Below are positions 37,434 to 44,984 of a stretch of DNA of 64,000 nt, piece by piece. The stretch spans positions 804,502 through 868,501 of the forward strand of contig NZ_JABBGF010000001.1 of assembly GCF_012927265.1 (NCBI RefSeq), in the 5' to 3' direction. The translations under genes were made by a program, and so were the position numbers. Below the pieces are notes generated by a model. That model was not told the DNA's origin, did no database searches, and worked only from the letters and a program-made list of their open reading frames with translations. Origin of the DNA: Chryseobacterium cheonjiense (GTDB lineage: Bacteria; Bacteroidota; Bacteroidia; Flavobacteriales; Weeksellaceae). How positions within the stretch are numbered: the stretch's first letter is position 1; every line of letters begins with the position of its first letter.

Positions 37434-37511
37434 ATTTTGGTTTTATTTATTGCAGTTAATTTTTGGGATGGTTATCAAATTTCTAATCCTATAAATATTT
37501 TTCATCATATT

Positions 37512-38192
37512 TCATTTTGTGTTTTTCCAGCATCCCAATTTGTTTAACATTTTTATTTTTTCCAAATCTTTGACACCGGGTTTTATTTCAAAGCGCGAAT
37601 TGATATCGATGGCAAAGGGTTTTTGTTTTAAGAGCTTTATTTTTTCAATATTCTCTGATGAAATTCCGCCGCTTAGAAAATAGGGAAGTGAGATTTCAAT
37701 GGAGTTCAAAATGTTCCAGTCGAAAGTTGTTCCGGTTCCGCCAAAGGCTGTAGAATCGGTATCAAAAAGAAAATAATCTGCTGATTGGTTTTCATGGATA
37801 ATTTGCTGTAACTCTGAGTTCTGATTTCCCATTCTTATGACTTTAATAATTCCGGTTTCCGGATGTATTTTTTTTCTTAATTCAATAGTAAAATCTTTGC
37901 TTTCATCGCCGTGGAGCTGGATAAAATTCAATTTAGTCTTTTCTGCGGTTTCCGCTATTCTTTCTAAATTTTCATTCACAAAAACCCCGACTTTTCCCCG
38001 ATGTTTGATTTCTCCAATTTGTTTTAAACTCAAATGATTTAAAATATATCTGGATGATTTTTCATAAAAAATAAAACCAAGAAAATCCGTTTTCATTGCA
38101 GTCAGCTCTTCGATTTGTTCCAGTTGTGTTAAACCGCAAACTTTCAGTTTCAACAGATCATTTCCGGGTAGTAGTTGTTGCCGCTCCATCAT
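37512..38192 (-). CDS. trpF: Phosphoribosylanthranilate isomerase
   Basis: 226 aa. KLKVCGLTQLEQIEEL is the N-terminal catalytic strand (Cys), GKVGVFVN and FIQLHGDE the central ones, DIDSTAFGGTGTTFDWNIL the substrate loop, and FLSGGISSENI the phosphate site. It makes 1-(2-carboxyphenylamino)-1-deoxyribulose 5-phosphate. The start is ATG 38192 or 38189; the first about 16 residues (MERQQLLPGNDLLK) precede the usual start and could be an artefact, with no better start available. Confidence 0.96.
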   Translation of the reverse strand: MMERQQLLPGNDLLKLKVCGLTQLEQIEELTAMKTDFLGFIFYEKSSRYILNHLSLKQIGEIKHRGKVGVFVNENLERIAETAEKTKLNFIQLHGDESKDFTIELRKKIHPETGIIKVIRMGNQNSELQQIIHENQSADYFLFDTDSTAFGGTGTTFDWNILNSIEISLPYFLSGGISSENIEKIKLLKQKPFAIDINSRFEIKPGVKDLEKIKMLNKLGCWKNTK

Positions 38193-38202
38193 TGTTAAAT
38201 TT

Positions 38203-38982
38203 TTAAACTGTTACATTCAAAACAAATTCCCTGAACTTATTTCCCGGATTTTCATCTTTCATAAAATATTCTCCCATAAGGAAACCGTCAAACCCTTTTT
38301 CTTTCAAATACAAGAAATCTTCAATGCTGTAAATTCCGCTTTCGGCAACGGAAAAGGTCTCTTTTGGAAGCAGGTTTTTTAACTGAACGGAATGTTCGAG
38401 ATCTACACGGAAATCTTTTAAATTCCGGTTGTTGATTCCAACCAGGTCAATATTTTTGTTGTAATGTTTTAATTCTTCTTCGGTATGAATTTCCAGCAAA
38501 ACCTCTAATCCGAGCTGATGAGCGAGATCCGTAAATTCATCAACCTGAGAAACAGAAAGACAGGCAGCAATAAGCAATACGATATCGGCTCCCATATTTT
38601 TAGCTTCATAAAACTGATATTCATCCACCATAAAATCTTTTCTTAAAATAGGAATACTGATCTGTTGCCGTATTTGAATGATATCATCAAAGCTTCCTCC
38701 AAAAAAATCCTGATCTGTTAATACCGAAATTGCGCTCGCTCCTGATTTTTCATAGGCTGAAGTGACCTCCAGTGGAGAAATAGTATTATTTATAATTCCT
38801 TTTGACGGAGACTGCCTTTTGAATTCGGCAATGATTCCGCTTTTGGTTTTGATGGTTTTCTTCAAAGAATAGGTTTTTCTCTCAAAGAATGCTGAATCTT
38901 TAAGTTGCTGAACAGAAATTTTCGACTTTGAAAACTCAATTTCCTCCTTTTTTCTCTGAACGATTTGATCAAGTATATTCAT
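38203..38982 (-). CDS. trpC: Indole-3-glycerol phosphate synthase
   Basis: 259 aa. IIAEFKRQSPSKGIIN carries the catalytic Lys, VLTDQDFFGGSFDDI, PILRKDFMVDEYQ and GINNRNLKDFRVDLE the rest of the site, and VAESGIYSIEDF the phosphate loop. It closes the indole ring with loss of CO2. Ten bp before trpF and 5 bp after trpD; a tight operon. Confidence 0.98.
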   Translation of the reverse strand: MNILDQIVQRKKEEIEFSKSKISVQQLKDSAFFERKTYSLKKTIKTKSGIIAEFKRQSPSKGIINNTISPLEVTSAYEKSGASAISVLTDQDFFGGSFDDIIQIRQQISIPILRKDFMVDEYQFYEAKNMGADIVLLIAACLSVSQVDEFTDLAHQLGLEVLLEIHTEEELKHYNKNIDLVGINNRNLKDFRVDLEHSVQLKNLLPKETFSVAESGIYSIEDFLYLKEKGFDGFLMGEYFMKDENPGNKFREFVLNVTV

Positions 38983-38987
38983 AGGTA

Positions 38988-39974
38988 TTATTTTAATAAC
39001 ATTTCGAAGCTGTTCAGTGCTTTTCCGCTATAAAGACTTTCTTTAGCAAGGGTTAGACAATTGTTATAATCCCCGAATTTTTTTGTATGAAGAAGCGCAA
39101 CGGCAGCATTAACCAAAACCACTGTATTTTGCTGTGACGTTCCTTTTCCTTGTAGAATATTTTTAAATATTTCCGCTGTTTCCTGAATAGATGATCCCGC
39201 CTGAATGCTTTCAGCAGTTATAGGTTCAAAGTCCAGATCCGATGTAGAATATACTTTCTCGCCCTCTTTGGTAATGATTTTCGTGTCATGGGTGAGGCTG
39301 ATTTCATCATAACCGTCCATTCCGTGAACGATCATAAATTCACGCTCATCTTTTTGCAGCAGGTATTGATAAATTCTTGCAATTTCAAGATTATAAACAC
39401 CGATTACGGAGAATTGAGGCTTGGCAGGATTCACCAACGGACCCAGAAGATTAAAAAATGTTCTTAGTCCGAGTGACTTTCTCAACGCTCCGACGGATTG
39501 AAGGGCAGGGTGAAAGTAAGGTGCGTGAAGAAAACAAATATTGGATTGATCCAGTTCTTTTTGCAGTTCTTCCGAAGTTTTTTTGAATACATATCCTGCT
39601 TGTTCCAGAACATTTGAAGAACCTGTGAGGGTTGATGCTCCGTAATTTCCGTGTTTTATTACTTTTTGTCCGGCACCAGCGACCACAAAGCTCGCTAATG
39701 TTGAAATGTTTATGGTATTTTTTCCGTCGCCACCTGTTCCCACAATGTCAATCGCATCATCTGCATTGATTTCTACCGGAACAGCCATTTGCAGAAGAGC
39801 TTCACGAAATCCCTGAAGTTCCGGCAACGTAATATTCCGCATCAGGAAAATGGTTACAAAAGCGGTTACTTCAGTAGCATTGAACTTATTTTGTGCAATT
39901 TCAATCATAATGGCTTTTGCCTGCGATTTAGACAACGTATGATGATTGAAAAGGTATTCAAGAATCTCTTTCAT
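38988..39974 (-). CDS. trpD: Anthranilate phosphoribosyltransferase
   Basis: 328 aa. DIVGTGGDGKNTINISTLASFVVAGAG is the PRPP and Mg binding block, KHGNYGASTLTGSSNVLEQAGY the anthranilate site, and VHGMDGYDEISLT closes the site. It joins anthranilate to PRPP. The start MKEILEYLFNHHTLSKSQA is normal, 22 bp after trpG. Confidence 0.98.
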   Translation of the reverse strand: MKEILEYLFNHHTLSKSQAKAIMIEIAQNKFNATEVTAFVTIFLMRNITLPELQGFREALLQMAVPVEINADDAIDIVGTGGDGKNTINISTLASFVVAGAGQKVIKHGNYGASTLTGSSNVLEQAGYVFKKTSEELQKELDQSNICFLHAPYFHPALQSVGALRKSLGLRTFFNLLGPLVNPAKPQFSVIGVYNLEIARIYQYLLQKDEREFMIVHGMDGYDEISLTHDTKIITKEGEKVYSTSDLDFEPITAESIQAGSSIQETAEIFKNILQGKGTSQQNTVVLVNAAVALLHTKKFGDYNNCLTLAKESLYSGKALNSFEMLLK

Positions 39975-39996
39975 TGATTTTGATTTAGATAAATTA

Positions 39997-40605
39997 TTAA
40001 TCCAGCAGAAAGTTTCTGATAATGACTTCTCCTTCCGGAGTCAAAATGCTTTCAGGGTGAAACTGTACGCCATGAACATCATAGGTTTTGTGCTGCAATG
40101 CCATGATCATTCCGTCTTTGTCTACTGCTGTTACTTCAAGCTCTTCAGGAAAATCTTTGGGATTCACTACCCAGCTGTGGTATCTTCCCACTTCCATTCC
40201 GCTTTGGAGATCTTTGAAAATTTTCGTCTCCTGTTTTATAATTTCTGCGGATGTTGCAACACCGTGGAAAATTTCCGAAAGGTTAATAAGACTTCCTCCA
40301 AAAGCCTCTGCAATAGCCTGCTGACCGAGACAAACTCCAAGAATACTTTTTGTGGGAGCATATTCTTTAATTAATTCCAGTAAAATTCCGGCTTCTTCAG
40401 GAATTCCGGGTCCGGGTGATAGTACAATTTTATCGTATTGATCAATCTCTTCCAGCGTAATTTCGTCGTTCTTCACCACATCTACTTTAATCTGAAGTAT
40501 TCTTTCGATCATCTGAACCAGATTATAGGTGAAGCTATCGTAATTATCGAAGACAAGAACTTTAGTTGCTGGTTGTTGGTTGTTGGTTGTTGGGTTATAT
40601 TTCAT
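39997..40605 (-). CDS. trpG: Anthranilate synthase glutaminase component
   Basis: 202 aa class I glutamine amidotransferase. GVCLGQQAIAEAFGG carries the nucleophilic Cys, VHGVQFHPESILTPEG the His/Glu pair. VLVFDNYDSFTYNLVQ is the family start. The preceding 15 residues (MKYNPTTNNQQPATK) come from three heptad repeats at 40571-40591 read in frame, and no other start codon fits. It supplies ammonia to TrpE. Confidence 0.97.
   Translation of the reverse strand: MKYNPTTNNQQPATKVLVFDNYDSFTYNLVQMIERILQIKVDVVKNDEITLEEIDQYDKIVLSPGPGIPEEAGILLELIKEYAPTKSILGVCLGQQAIAEAFGGSLINLSEIFHGVATSAEIIKQETKIFKDLQSGMEVGRYHSWVVNPKDFPEELEVTAVDKDGMIMALQHKTYDVHGVQFHPESILTPEGEVIIRNFLLD
40571..40594. repeat. Heptad tandem repeat inside the 5' end of trpG
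   Basis: GGTTGTT occurs three times in tandem (40571-40591, plus strand) and is read as NQQ/TTNN in trpG. The period of 7 is not a multiple of 3, so a change of one unit would shift the frame of the only good start codon. Confidence 0.7.
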
Positions 40606-40618
40606 TTTATTTTTTTCA

Positions 40619-42043
40619 TTAATTATTTTCTGCCAGCTTTTCTGCCTTTTCCACTGCTTTTTTCAACGCATTAAGCTTATTATTGACTTCCTGCAGTTCA
40701 CTTTCCGGATTTGATTTTGCGACCAGTCCTGCGCCGGCCTGATAATACAATGTGTTATTTTTGCTTAAAAAGGTACGGATCATGATGGCCTGGTTGCAGC
40801 TTCCGTTTAATCCGAAAAAACCGATGCATCCGCCGTAATAGCCCCGGGAATTTTTTTCATAGGTATTGATAAGTTGCAAAGCTTTATGTTTCGGAGCTCC
40901 GCTTAAAGTTCCCTGTGGAAAGGTTGCCGCCATCATTTCAAACGGTTTTGTGTTTTCCGGTAAATCGGCTGTAACTTCACTTACCATATGAATGACATGC
41001 GAAAATAACTGTATTTCCTTGAGCTTTGTTACGGTCACATTTTTTCCCAGCTTTCCGAGATCATTTCTCGCAAGGTCAACGAGCATGGTATGTTCTGCAT
41101 TTTCCTTAGGATCTTTTTTTAAAGATTCAGCCGACTGTAAATCGGTTTCAAAGTCGCCGGTTCTTTTGAAAGTTCCCGCAATAGGATGGATAATCGCTTT
41201 GTTATCTTTAATAATCAATTGGCTTTCAGGGCTTGAACCGAATAATTTATAGTTTCCATAATCAAAGAAAAATAAATATGGCGAAGGATTGATATTTCTC
41301 AAAGCGCGATACACATTGAACTCGTCACCTTTGAATTTCTGCTCAAATCGTCTGCTTAAAACCAGCTGGAATACATCGCCTCTCATACAATGTTTCTGTG
41401 CCGTTTTTACGAGGTCAATATATTCTTCATCCGTAATATTCGAGGTTTCTTCTCCGTTTTTTTCAAAAGGATAAATTGCGGGATTTTTATTTTTAATAAA
41501 ACTTTCCAGGGTGTACATGTCAGATTTTATTCCTTCAATTTGATTTTCAATAAGGTGCATTTCATCATTATAATGGTTAATGGCAATCACATATTGGTAG
41601 AGCCGGTAGCGCATAAGAGGAATTTCAACTTCAGGACTCTGCGGCTTAAATTCAAGTTTTTCAAAGAACTGTACGGCTTCAAAGCTCGTATACCCGAAAA
41701 GACTTTGTGCCGTCTCTGCAACGGGGTCATTGGTTTTTTCACATTTAAACACATTTGAAAATTCGTCAAAAATACCGGCAATATATTTATCTAAATTACG
41801 TTTTACGGGTTGTTGTCCTGGAAGTTTAACTTCATATTCATGGATGTTTTTAACTTCAATCCCGGCGATGGCATTAATGGCAATAAATGAAAAATTATTT
41901 TCGATATTTTTAGAGTCCGAACTTTCCAGCAGAATGGTATCCCTGAATTTATCGCGCACCTGCAGGTAAATGTTCATCGGAGTCTGAAGATCGCCGAGGG
42001 TTTTTCTGGAAACGGTTTTTATTTTTATTTTTTTACTGAACAT
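40619..42043 (-). CDS. trpE: Anthranilate synthase component I
   Basis: 474 aa. The N-terminal DTILLESSDSKN is the LLES-type tryptophan feedback site. The chorismate-binding core shows DVFQLVLSRRFEQKF, LFGSSPESQLI, PIAGTFKRTG and the GAPKHKALQLI...GYYGGCIGFFG block. It makes anthranilate from chorismate using ammonia from TrpG. First structural gene of the operon, about 100 nt after the leader peptide gene. Confidence 0.98.
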   Translation of the reverse strand: MFSKKIKIKTVSRKTLGDLQTPMNIYLQVRDKFRDTILLESSDSKNIENNFSFIAINAIAGIEVKNIHEYEVKLPGQQPVKRNLDKYIAGIFDEFSNVFKCEKTNDPVAETAQSLFGYTSFEAVQFFEKLEFKPQSPEVEIPLMRYRLYQYVIAINHYNDEMHLIENQIEGIKSDMYTLESFIKNKNPAIYPFEKNGEETSNITDEEYIDLVKTAQKHCMRGDVFQLVLSRRFEQKFKGDEFNVYRALRNINPSPYLFFFDYGNYKLFGSSPESQLIIKDNKAIIHPIAGTFKRTGDFETDLQSAESLKKDPKENAEHTMLVDLARNDLGKLGKNVTVTKLKEIQLFSHVIHMVSEVTADLPENTKPFEMMAATFPQGTLSGAPKHKALQLINTYEKNSRGYYGGCIGFFGLNGSCNQAIMIRTFLSKNNTLYYQAGAGLVAKSNPESELQEVNNKLNALKKAVEKAEKLAENN

Positions 42044-42067
42044 TACAGTTTTCTTTTAGATATTAAA

Positions 42068-42104
42068 CAAAAAAAAGACTTCAACGGGATACGTCAAAGT
42101 CTTT
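42068..42104 (-). terminator. Attenuator terminator of the trp operon
   Basis: Minus strand: stem AAAGACTT / AAGTCTTT (plus 42097-42104 with 42074-42081), inner pairs around ACG/CGT, then a run of eight T. It lies between the leader peptide gene and trpE. Its 3' arm (42079-42088) can instead pair with 42168-42177 in the leader, forming an antiterminator. Confidence 0.85.
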
Positions 42105-42142
42105 ATTATTATATAATTTTAATTATAATCGCTGCACAAAAA

Positions 42143-42223
42143 TCACCAACACGACAATAACTTCAGACCCGACGAAGAGTTTGAAAGCCACCACCAATTT
42201 TTATTGTTGTTGATATTAAACAT
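42143..42223 (-). CDS. trpL: trp operon leader peptide
   Basis: 26 codons, from ATG at 42223 to TGA at 42143-42145. The peptide starts MFNINNNKN, then has three consecutive Trp (codons 10-12, plus 42188-42196), and ends LLSCW with a fourth Trp before the stop. The Trp codons lie just before the antiterminator arm (42168-42177), so a ribosome stalled for lack of charged tRNA-Trp would leave that arm free to block the terminator at 42068-42104. The -7 element ends 4 nt before the ATG. The Trp content and the terminator make the call strong although it is short. Confidence 0.88.
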   Translation of the reverse strand: MFNINNNKNWWWLSNSSSGLKLLSCW

Positions 42224-42227
42224 GCCA

Positions 42228-42235
42228 CAAATGTA
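42228..42235 (-). promoter_or_regulatory. -7 promoter element of the trp operon
   Basis: TACATTTG on the minus strand; its last base is 5 nt before the leader ATG at 42223. A TTG 16 nt further upstream (42252-42254) may be the -33 element. Transcription would begin at or very near the leader start codon. Confidence 0.65.
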
Positions 42236-42398
42236 AATATTTTTTTCAATACAAAAAATAAAATCCGGAAAAATTAATTCCTGCCTTTTAGTATCGTAAT
42301 TAGATTAAACCTGCTGTATAAAGTCTTAATAGGTAATTTTTACTTAGAAATATCTTTAAAAATGAATATTTATCATGAGTTTAAAACTTTATTTTTTA

Positions 42399-42406
42399 TA
42401 TTTTTG
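42399..42406 (+). promoter_or_regulatory. -7 promoter element for the lipoprotein-cytochrome pair
   Basis: TATTTTTG, 19 nt before the ATG at 42426. Confidence 0.5.
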
Positions 42407-42425
42407 CTTAATAATTTTATAGAAA

Positions 42426-42656
42426 ATGAAAAAAGTATTAGCAATCGCATTTATCGGAGGTTTATTAGTGGCTAACTGTTCTAAAAAGCCAAATCATGAC
42501 TTACAAGACAGCAACACCATGTTGCCTGAGCCGGACGCACCAACTGCAGTACAGCAGGATTCCAGCGCAACCACAAGAGATACACCGGAAGCTGATGTGA
42601 ATGCTGCAATGTCAGTGCCTGCTAAAGATGCCAAAGCCGATACACTTACGAAATAA
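42426..42656 (+). CDS. Small lipoprotein of unknown function
   Basis: 76 aa. Lipobox VANCSKK (Cys18), then a low-complexity Asp/Ala/Thr-rich tail (DLQDSNTMLPEPDAPTAVQQDSSATTRD). It carries no recognised domain. Its stop overlaps the start of the cytochrome gene by 1 nt (TAATG), so the two are co-translated; it may be an anchor or accessory of that cytochrome. Confidence 0.8.
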   Translation: MKKVLAIAFIGGLLVANCSKKPNHDLQDSNTMLPEPDAPTAVQQDSSATTRDTPEADVNAAMSVPAKDAKADTLTK

Positions 42657-43033
42657 TGAAAAAACTTTTTCTAGCAGGAATTATTGGACTTTCTATGCTT
42701 TCCTGTTCCAAAAAGGAAAATGTACCGGTTGATACAGCATCTCCGGAAAAAAAGGTTGATGCAGAAGCTGCGAAAGGCAATCTCTCCGGAGACCAGATCA
42801 TCGAAAGCCTGGACTGTTCCGGATGTCATGCGGTTAATGAAAGAATGATAGGACCTTCTTACCAGGAAATTGCAGACAAATATTCTGAAAAAGATATTGA
42901 ACTGCTTGCTTCCAAAATTATAGAAGGCGGCAGTGGAGTCTGGGGCAATGTTCCAATGTCTCCTCATCCTCAGGTATCAAAAGAAGAGGCCCAAAAAATG
43001 GTGGAATATATTTTAACATTAAAGAAAAAATAA
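42656..43033 (+). CDS. c-type cytochrome lipoprotein
   Basis: 125 aa. Lipobox LSCSKKE (Cys17), then one heme-binding CSGCH (residues about 54-58) and the distal Met in NVPMSPHPQVS, so a class I monoheme cytochrome c tethered to the membrane from outside. It is a likely electron carrier in the periplasm. The gene overlaps the preceding lipoprotein gene by one nucleotide and ends in a terminator. Confidence 0.92.
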   Translation: MKKLFLAGIIGLSMLSCSKKENVPVDTASPEKKVDAEAAKGNLSGDQIIESLDCSGCHAVNERMIGPSYQEIADKYSEKDIELLASKIIEGGSGVWGNVPMSPHPQVSKEEAQKMVEYILTLKKK

Positions 43034-43053
43034 TTTCATTCTTAAAATAATAC

Positions 43054-43087
43054 AGCTGTTTCTCAATTCCGGGAAACGGCTTTTTTT
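43054..43087 (+). terminator. Terminator after the cytochrome gene
   Basis: AGCTGTTTC / GAAACGGCT stem with a 10-nt loop and a run of seven T. Confidence 0.85.
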
Positions 43088-43163
43088 GTTTTTAAGGCAG
43101 TATATTTTACCTTATTTCGCTTCAAACTGACACAAAATTTTGAATTTTAAGGACAAAAACCCT

Positions 43164-43171
43164 TATCTTTG
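43164..43171 (+). promoter_or_regulatory. -7 promoter element for lysS
   Basis: TATCTTTG, with TTG at 43140-43142, 21 nt upstream; both elements of the Bacteroidetes promoter are present, 23 nt before the ATG. Confidence 0.7.
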
Positions 43172-43194
43172 CGCGTTATTGAAATATAGAAATA

Positions 43195-44895
43195 ATGCAA
43201 TTATCAGAACAGGAAATTATCAGAAGAGAAAAGCTGAACAAGCTTGTTGAAATGGGGATCAACGCATTCCCGGCAGATGAATATGTAATTACAGATACTA
43301 CAGAATCTATAAAACAGGATTTCGCTGATAATAAACAGGTTAAGATTGCAGGAAGATTAATGTCAAGAAGAATTCAGGGTAAGGCTTCTTTCGCTGAACT
43401 GCAGGATTCTACAGGCAGAATACAGGTTTATTTCAACAGAGATGAGATTTGTACCGGTGAAGATAAGACTTTATATAATGAAGTTTACAAACACCTTTTA
43501 GATATCGGAGATATTATCGGGGTTGAAGGGGAATTGTTTACAACGCAGGTTGGTGAGAAAACGGTTTTGGTAAAAAACTTTACCCTTCTTACAAAATCAC
43601 TTAGACCGCTTCCGCAGGCAAAAACTGATGAAAACGGGGTGGTGCATGATGCATTCAATGATCCGGAATTAAGATACAGACAGCGTTATGTGGATTTAAC
43701 GGTAAATCCTCAGGTAAAGGAAGTTTTCGTAAAAAGAACCAAATTGTTCAATGCGATGAGGACATTCTTTAATGATGCCGGATATTTTGAGGTGGAAACT
43801 CCGATATTACAGTCGATTCCGGGAGGAGCAGCTGCAAGGCCTTTCATTACACATCATAATGCTTTAGACATTCCATTATATTTAAGAATTGCCAACGAAT
43901 TATACCTGAAAAGATTAATTGTAGGTGGTTTTGACGGGGTGTACGAATTCTCCAAAAACTTCAGAAACGAAGGGATGGACAGAACCCATAACCCTGAATT
44001 TACTGCGATGGAAATCTATGTAGCTTATAAAGACTACAACTGGATGATGGATTTCACTGAAAAATTGCTGGAATTCTGCGCTATTCAGGTAAACGGTACA
44101 ACGAAGGCTACGTTTGGTGAATATGAAGTAGATTTTAAAGCACCTTACCAAAGAATTTCAATGACGGATGCAATCCTGAAATTCACAGGTTTTGATATTA
44201 CAGGGAAAACAGAGCAGGAATTGTTTGATTTTGCAAAGTCTATTGGAATTGAAGTGAATGAAACAATGGGTAAAGGAAAAATAATCGATGAAATTTTCGG
44301 AGAGAAGTGTGAAGGGAACTTCATTCAGCCGACTTTCATTACCGATTATCCTATCGAAATGTCACCTTTAACGAAGAAACACAGAAGCAAAGAAGGATTA
44401 ACAGAGCGTTTTGAGCTGATGGTTTGCGGTAAAGAAATTGCAAATGCTTACTCAGAGCTTAATGATCCGATTGATCAGAGAGAACGTTTTGAAGATCAGT
44501 TAAAATTGTCTGAAAAAGGGGATGATGAAGCGGGTCAGTTCATTGATGAAGATTTTCTGAGAGCTCTTGAATATGGTATGCCGCCAACTTCAGGATTAGG
44601 AATCGGAATGGATCGATTAATCATGTTCTTAACAAATAATGCGTCGATTCAGGAAGTATTGTTCTTCCCGCAGATGAAACCTGAAAAGGTGACTCCTCAA
44701 ATTGAATTGGGAGAAGACGAAAAAGTGATTCTTGAGATTTTAAATTCGCAGGAAGAACCTTTTACATTAGCAGAAGTGAAAGAGAGAAGCCAGCTTTCCG
44801 GAAAAAAATGGGATAAAGCTTCGAAAACTCTGACAAAGAATAATCTGGTAAAAGTTGAAAAGATTGATGAAAATCTTTTGATGAAATTGGTTTAA
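43195..44895 (+). CDS. lysS: Lysyl-tRNA synthetase, class II
   Basis: 566 aa. N-terminal OB fold (KQVKIAGRLMSRRIQGKASFAELQDSTGRIQVYF) and class II motifs: LRYRQRYVDL (motif 1 region), NFRNEGMDRTHNPEFT (motif 2) and GMPPTSGLGIGMDRLIMFL (motif 3). It charges tRNA-Lys. The last about 60 residues (QIELGEDEKVILEILNSQEEPFTL...) form a winged-helix-like extension beyond the usual 500 aa, typical of Bacteroidetes LysS. Confidence 0.98.
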   Translation: MQLSEQEIIRREKLNKLVEMGINAFPADEYVITDTTESIKQDFADNKQVKIAGRLMSRRIQGKASFAELQDSTGRIQVYFNRDEICTGEDKTLYNEVYKHLLDIGDIIGVEGELFTTQVGEKTVLVKNFTLLTKSLRPLPQAKTDENGVVHDAFNDPELRYRQRYVDLTVNPQVKEVFVKRTKLFNAMRTFFNDAGYFEVETPILQSIPGGAAARPFITHHNALDIPLYLRIANELYLKRLIVGGFDGVYEFSKNFRNEGMDRTHNPEFTAMEIYVAYKDYNWMMDFTEKLLEFCAIQVNGTTKATFGEYEVDFKAPYQRISMTDAILKFTGFDITGKTEQELFDFAKSIGIEVNETMGKGKIIDEIFGEKCEGNFIQPTFITDYPIEMSPLTKKHRSKEGLTERFELMVCGKEIANAYSELNDPIDQRERFEDQLKLSEKGDDEAGQFIDEDFLRALEYGMPPTSGLGIGMDRLIMFLTNNASIQEVLFFPQMKPEKVTPQIELGEDEKVILEILNSQEEPFTLAEVKERSQLSGKKWDKASKTLTKNNLVKVEKIDENLLMKLV

Positions 44896-44909
44896 GATTT
44901 TTATTTAAT

Positions 44910-44949
44910 AAATACAAAGAGCAGGCTGAAAAGTCTGCTCTTTGTATTT
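44910..44949 (+). terminator. Terminator after lysS
   Basis: Perfect 15-bp stem AAATACAAAGAGCAG / CTGCTCTTTGTATTT with a 10-nt loop. Confidence 0.85.
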
Positions 44950-44962
44950 GAGTTAAAAACAG

Positions 44963-44970
44963 TAATTTTG
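44963..44970 (+). promoter_or_regulatory. -7 promoter element for the delta-60 repeat gene
   Basis: TAATTTTG, 14 nt before the GTG start at 44985. Confidence 0.55.
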
Positions 44971-44984
44971 CAAAAACAAATGAA

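Noticed and set aside
34580..42223. lipB and membrane-protein gene as true members of the trp operon
   Set aside because: A separate TAnnTTTG element lies just before lipB, so co-transcription is not needed, although read-through is possible.
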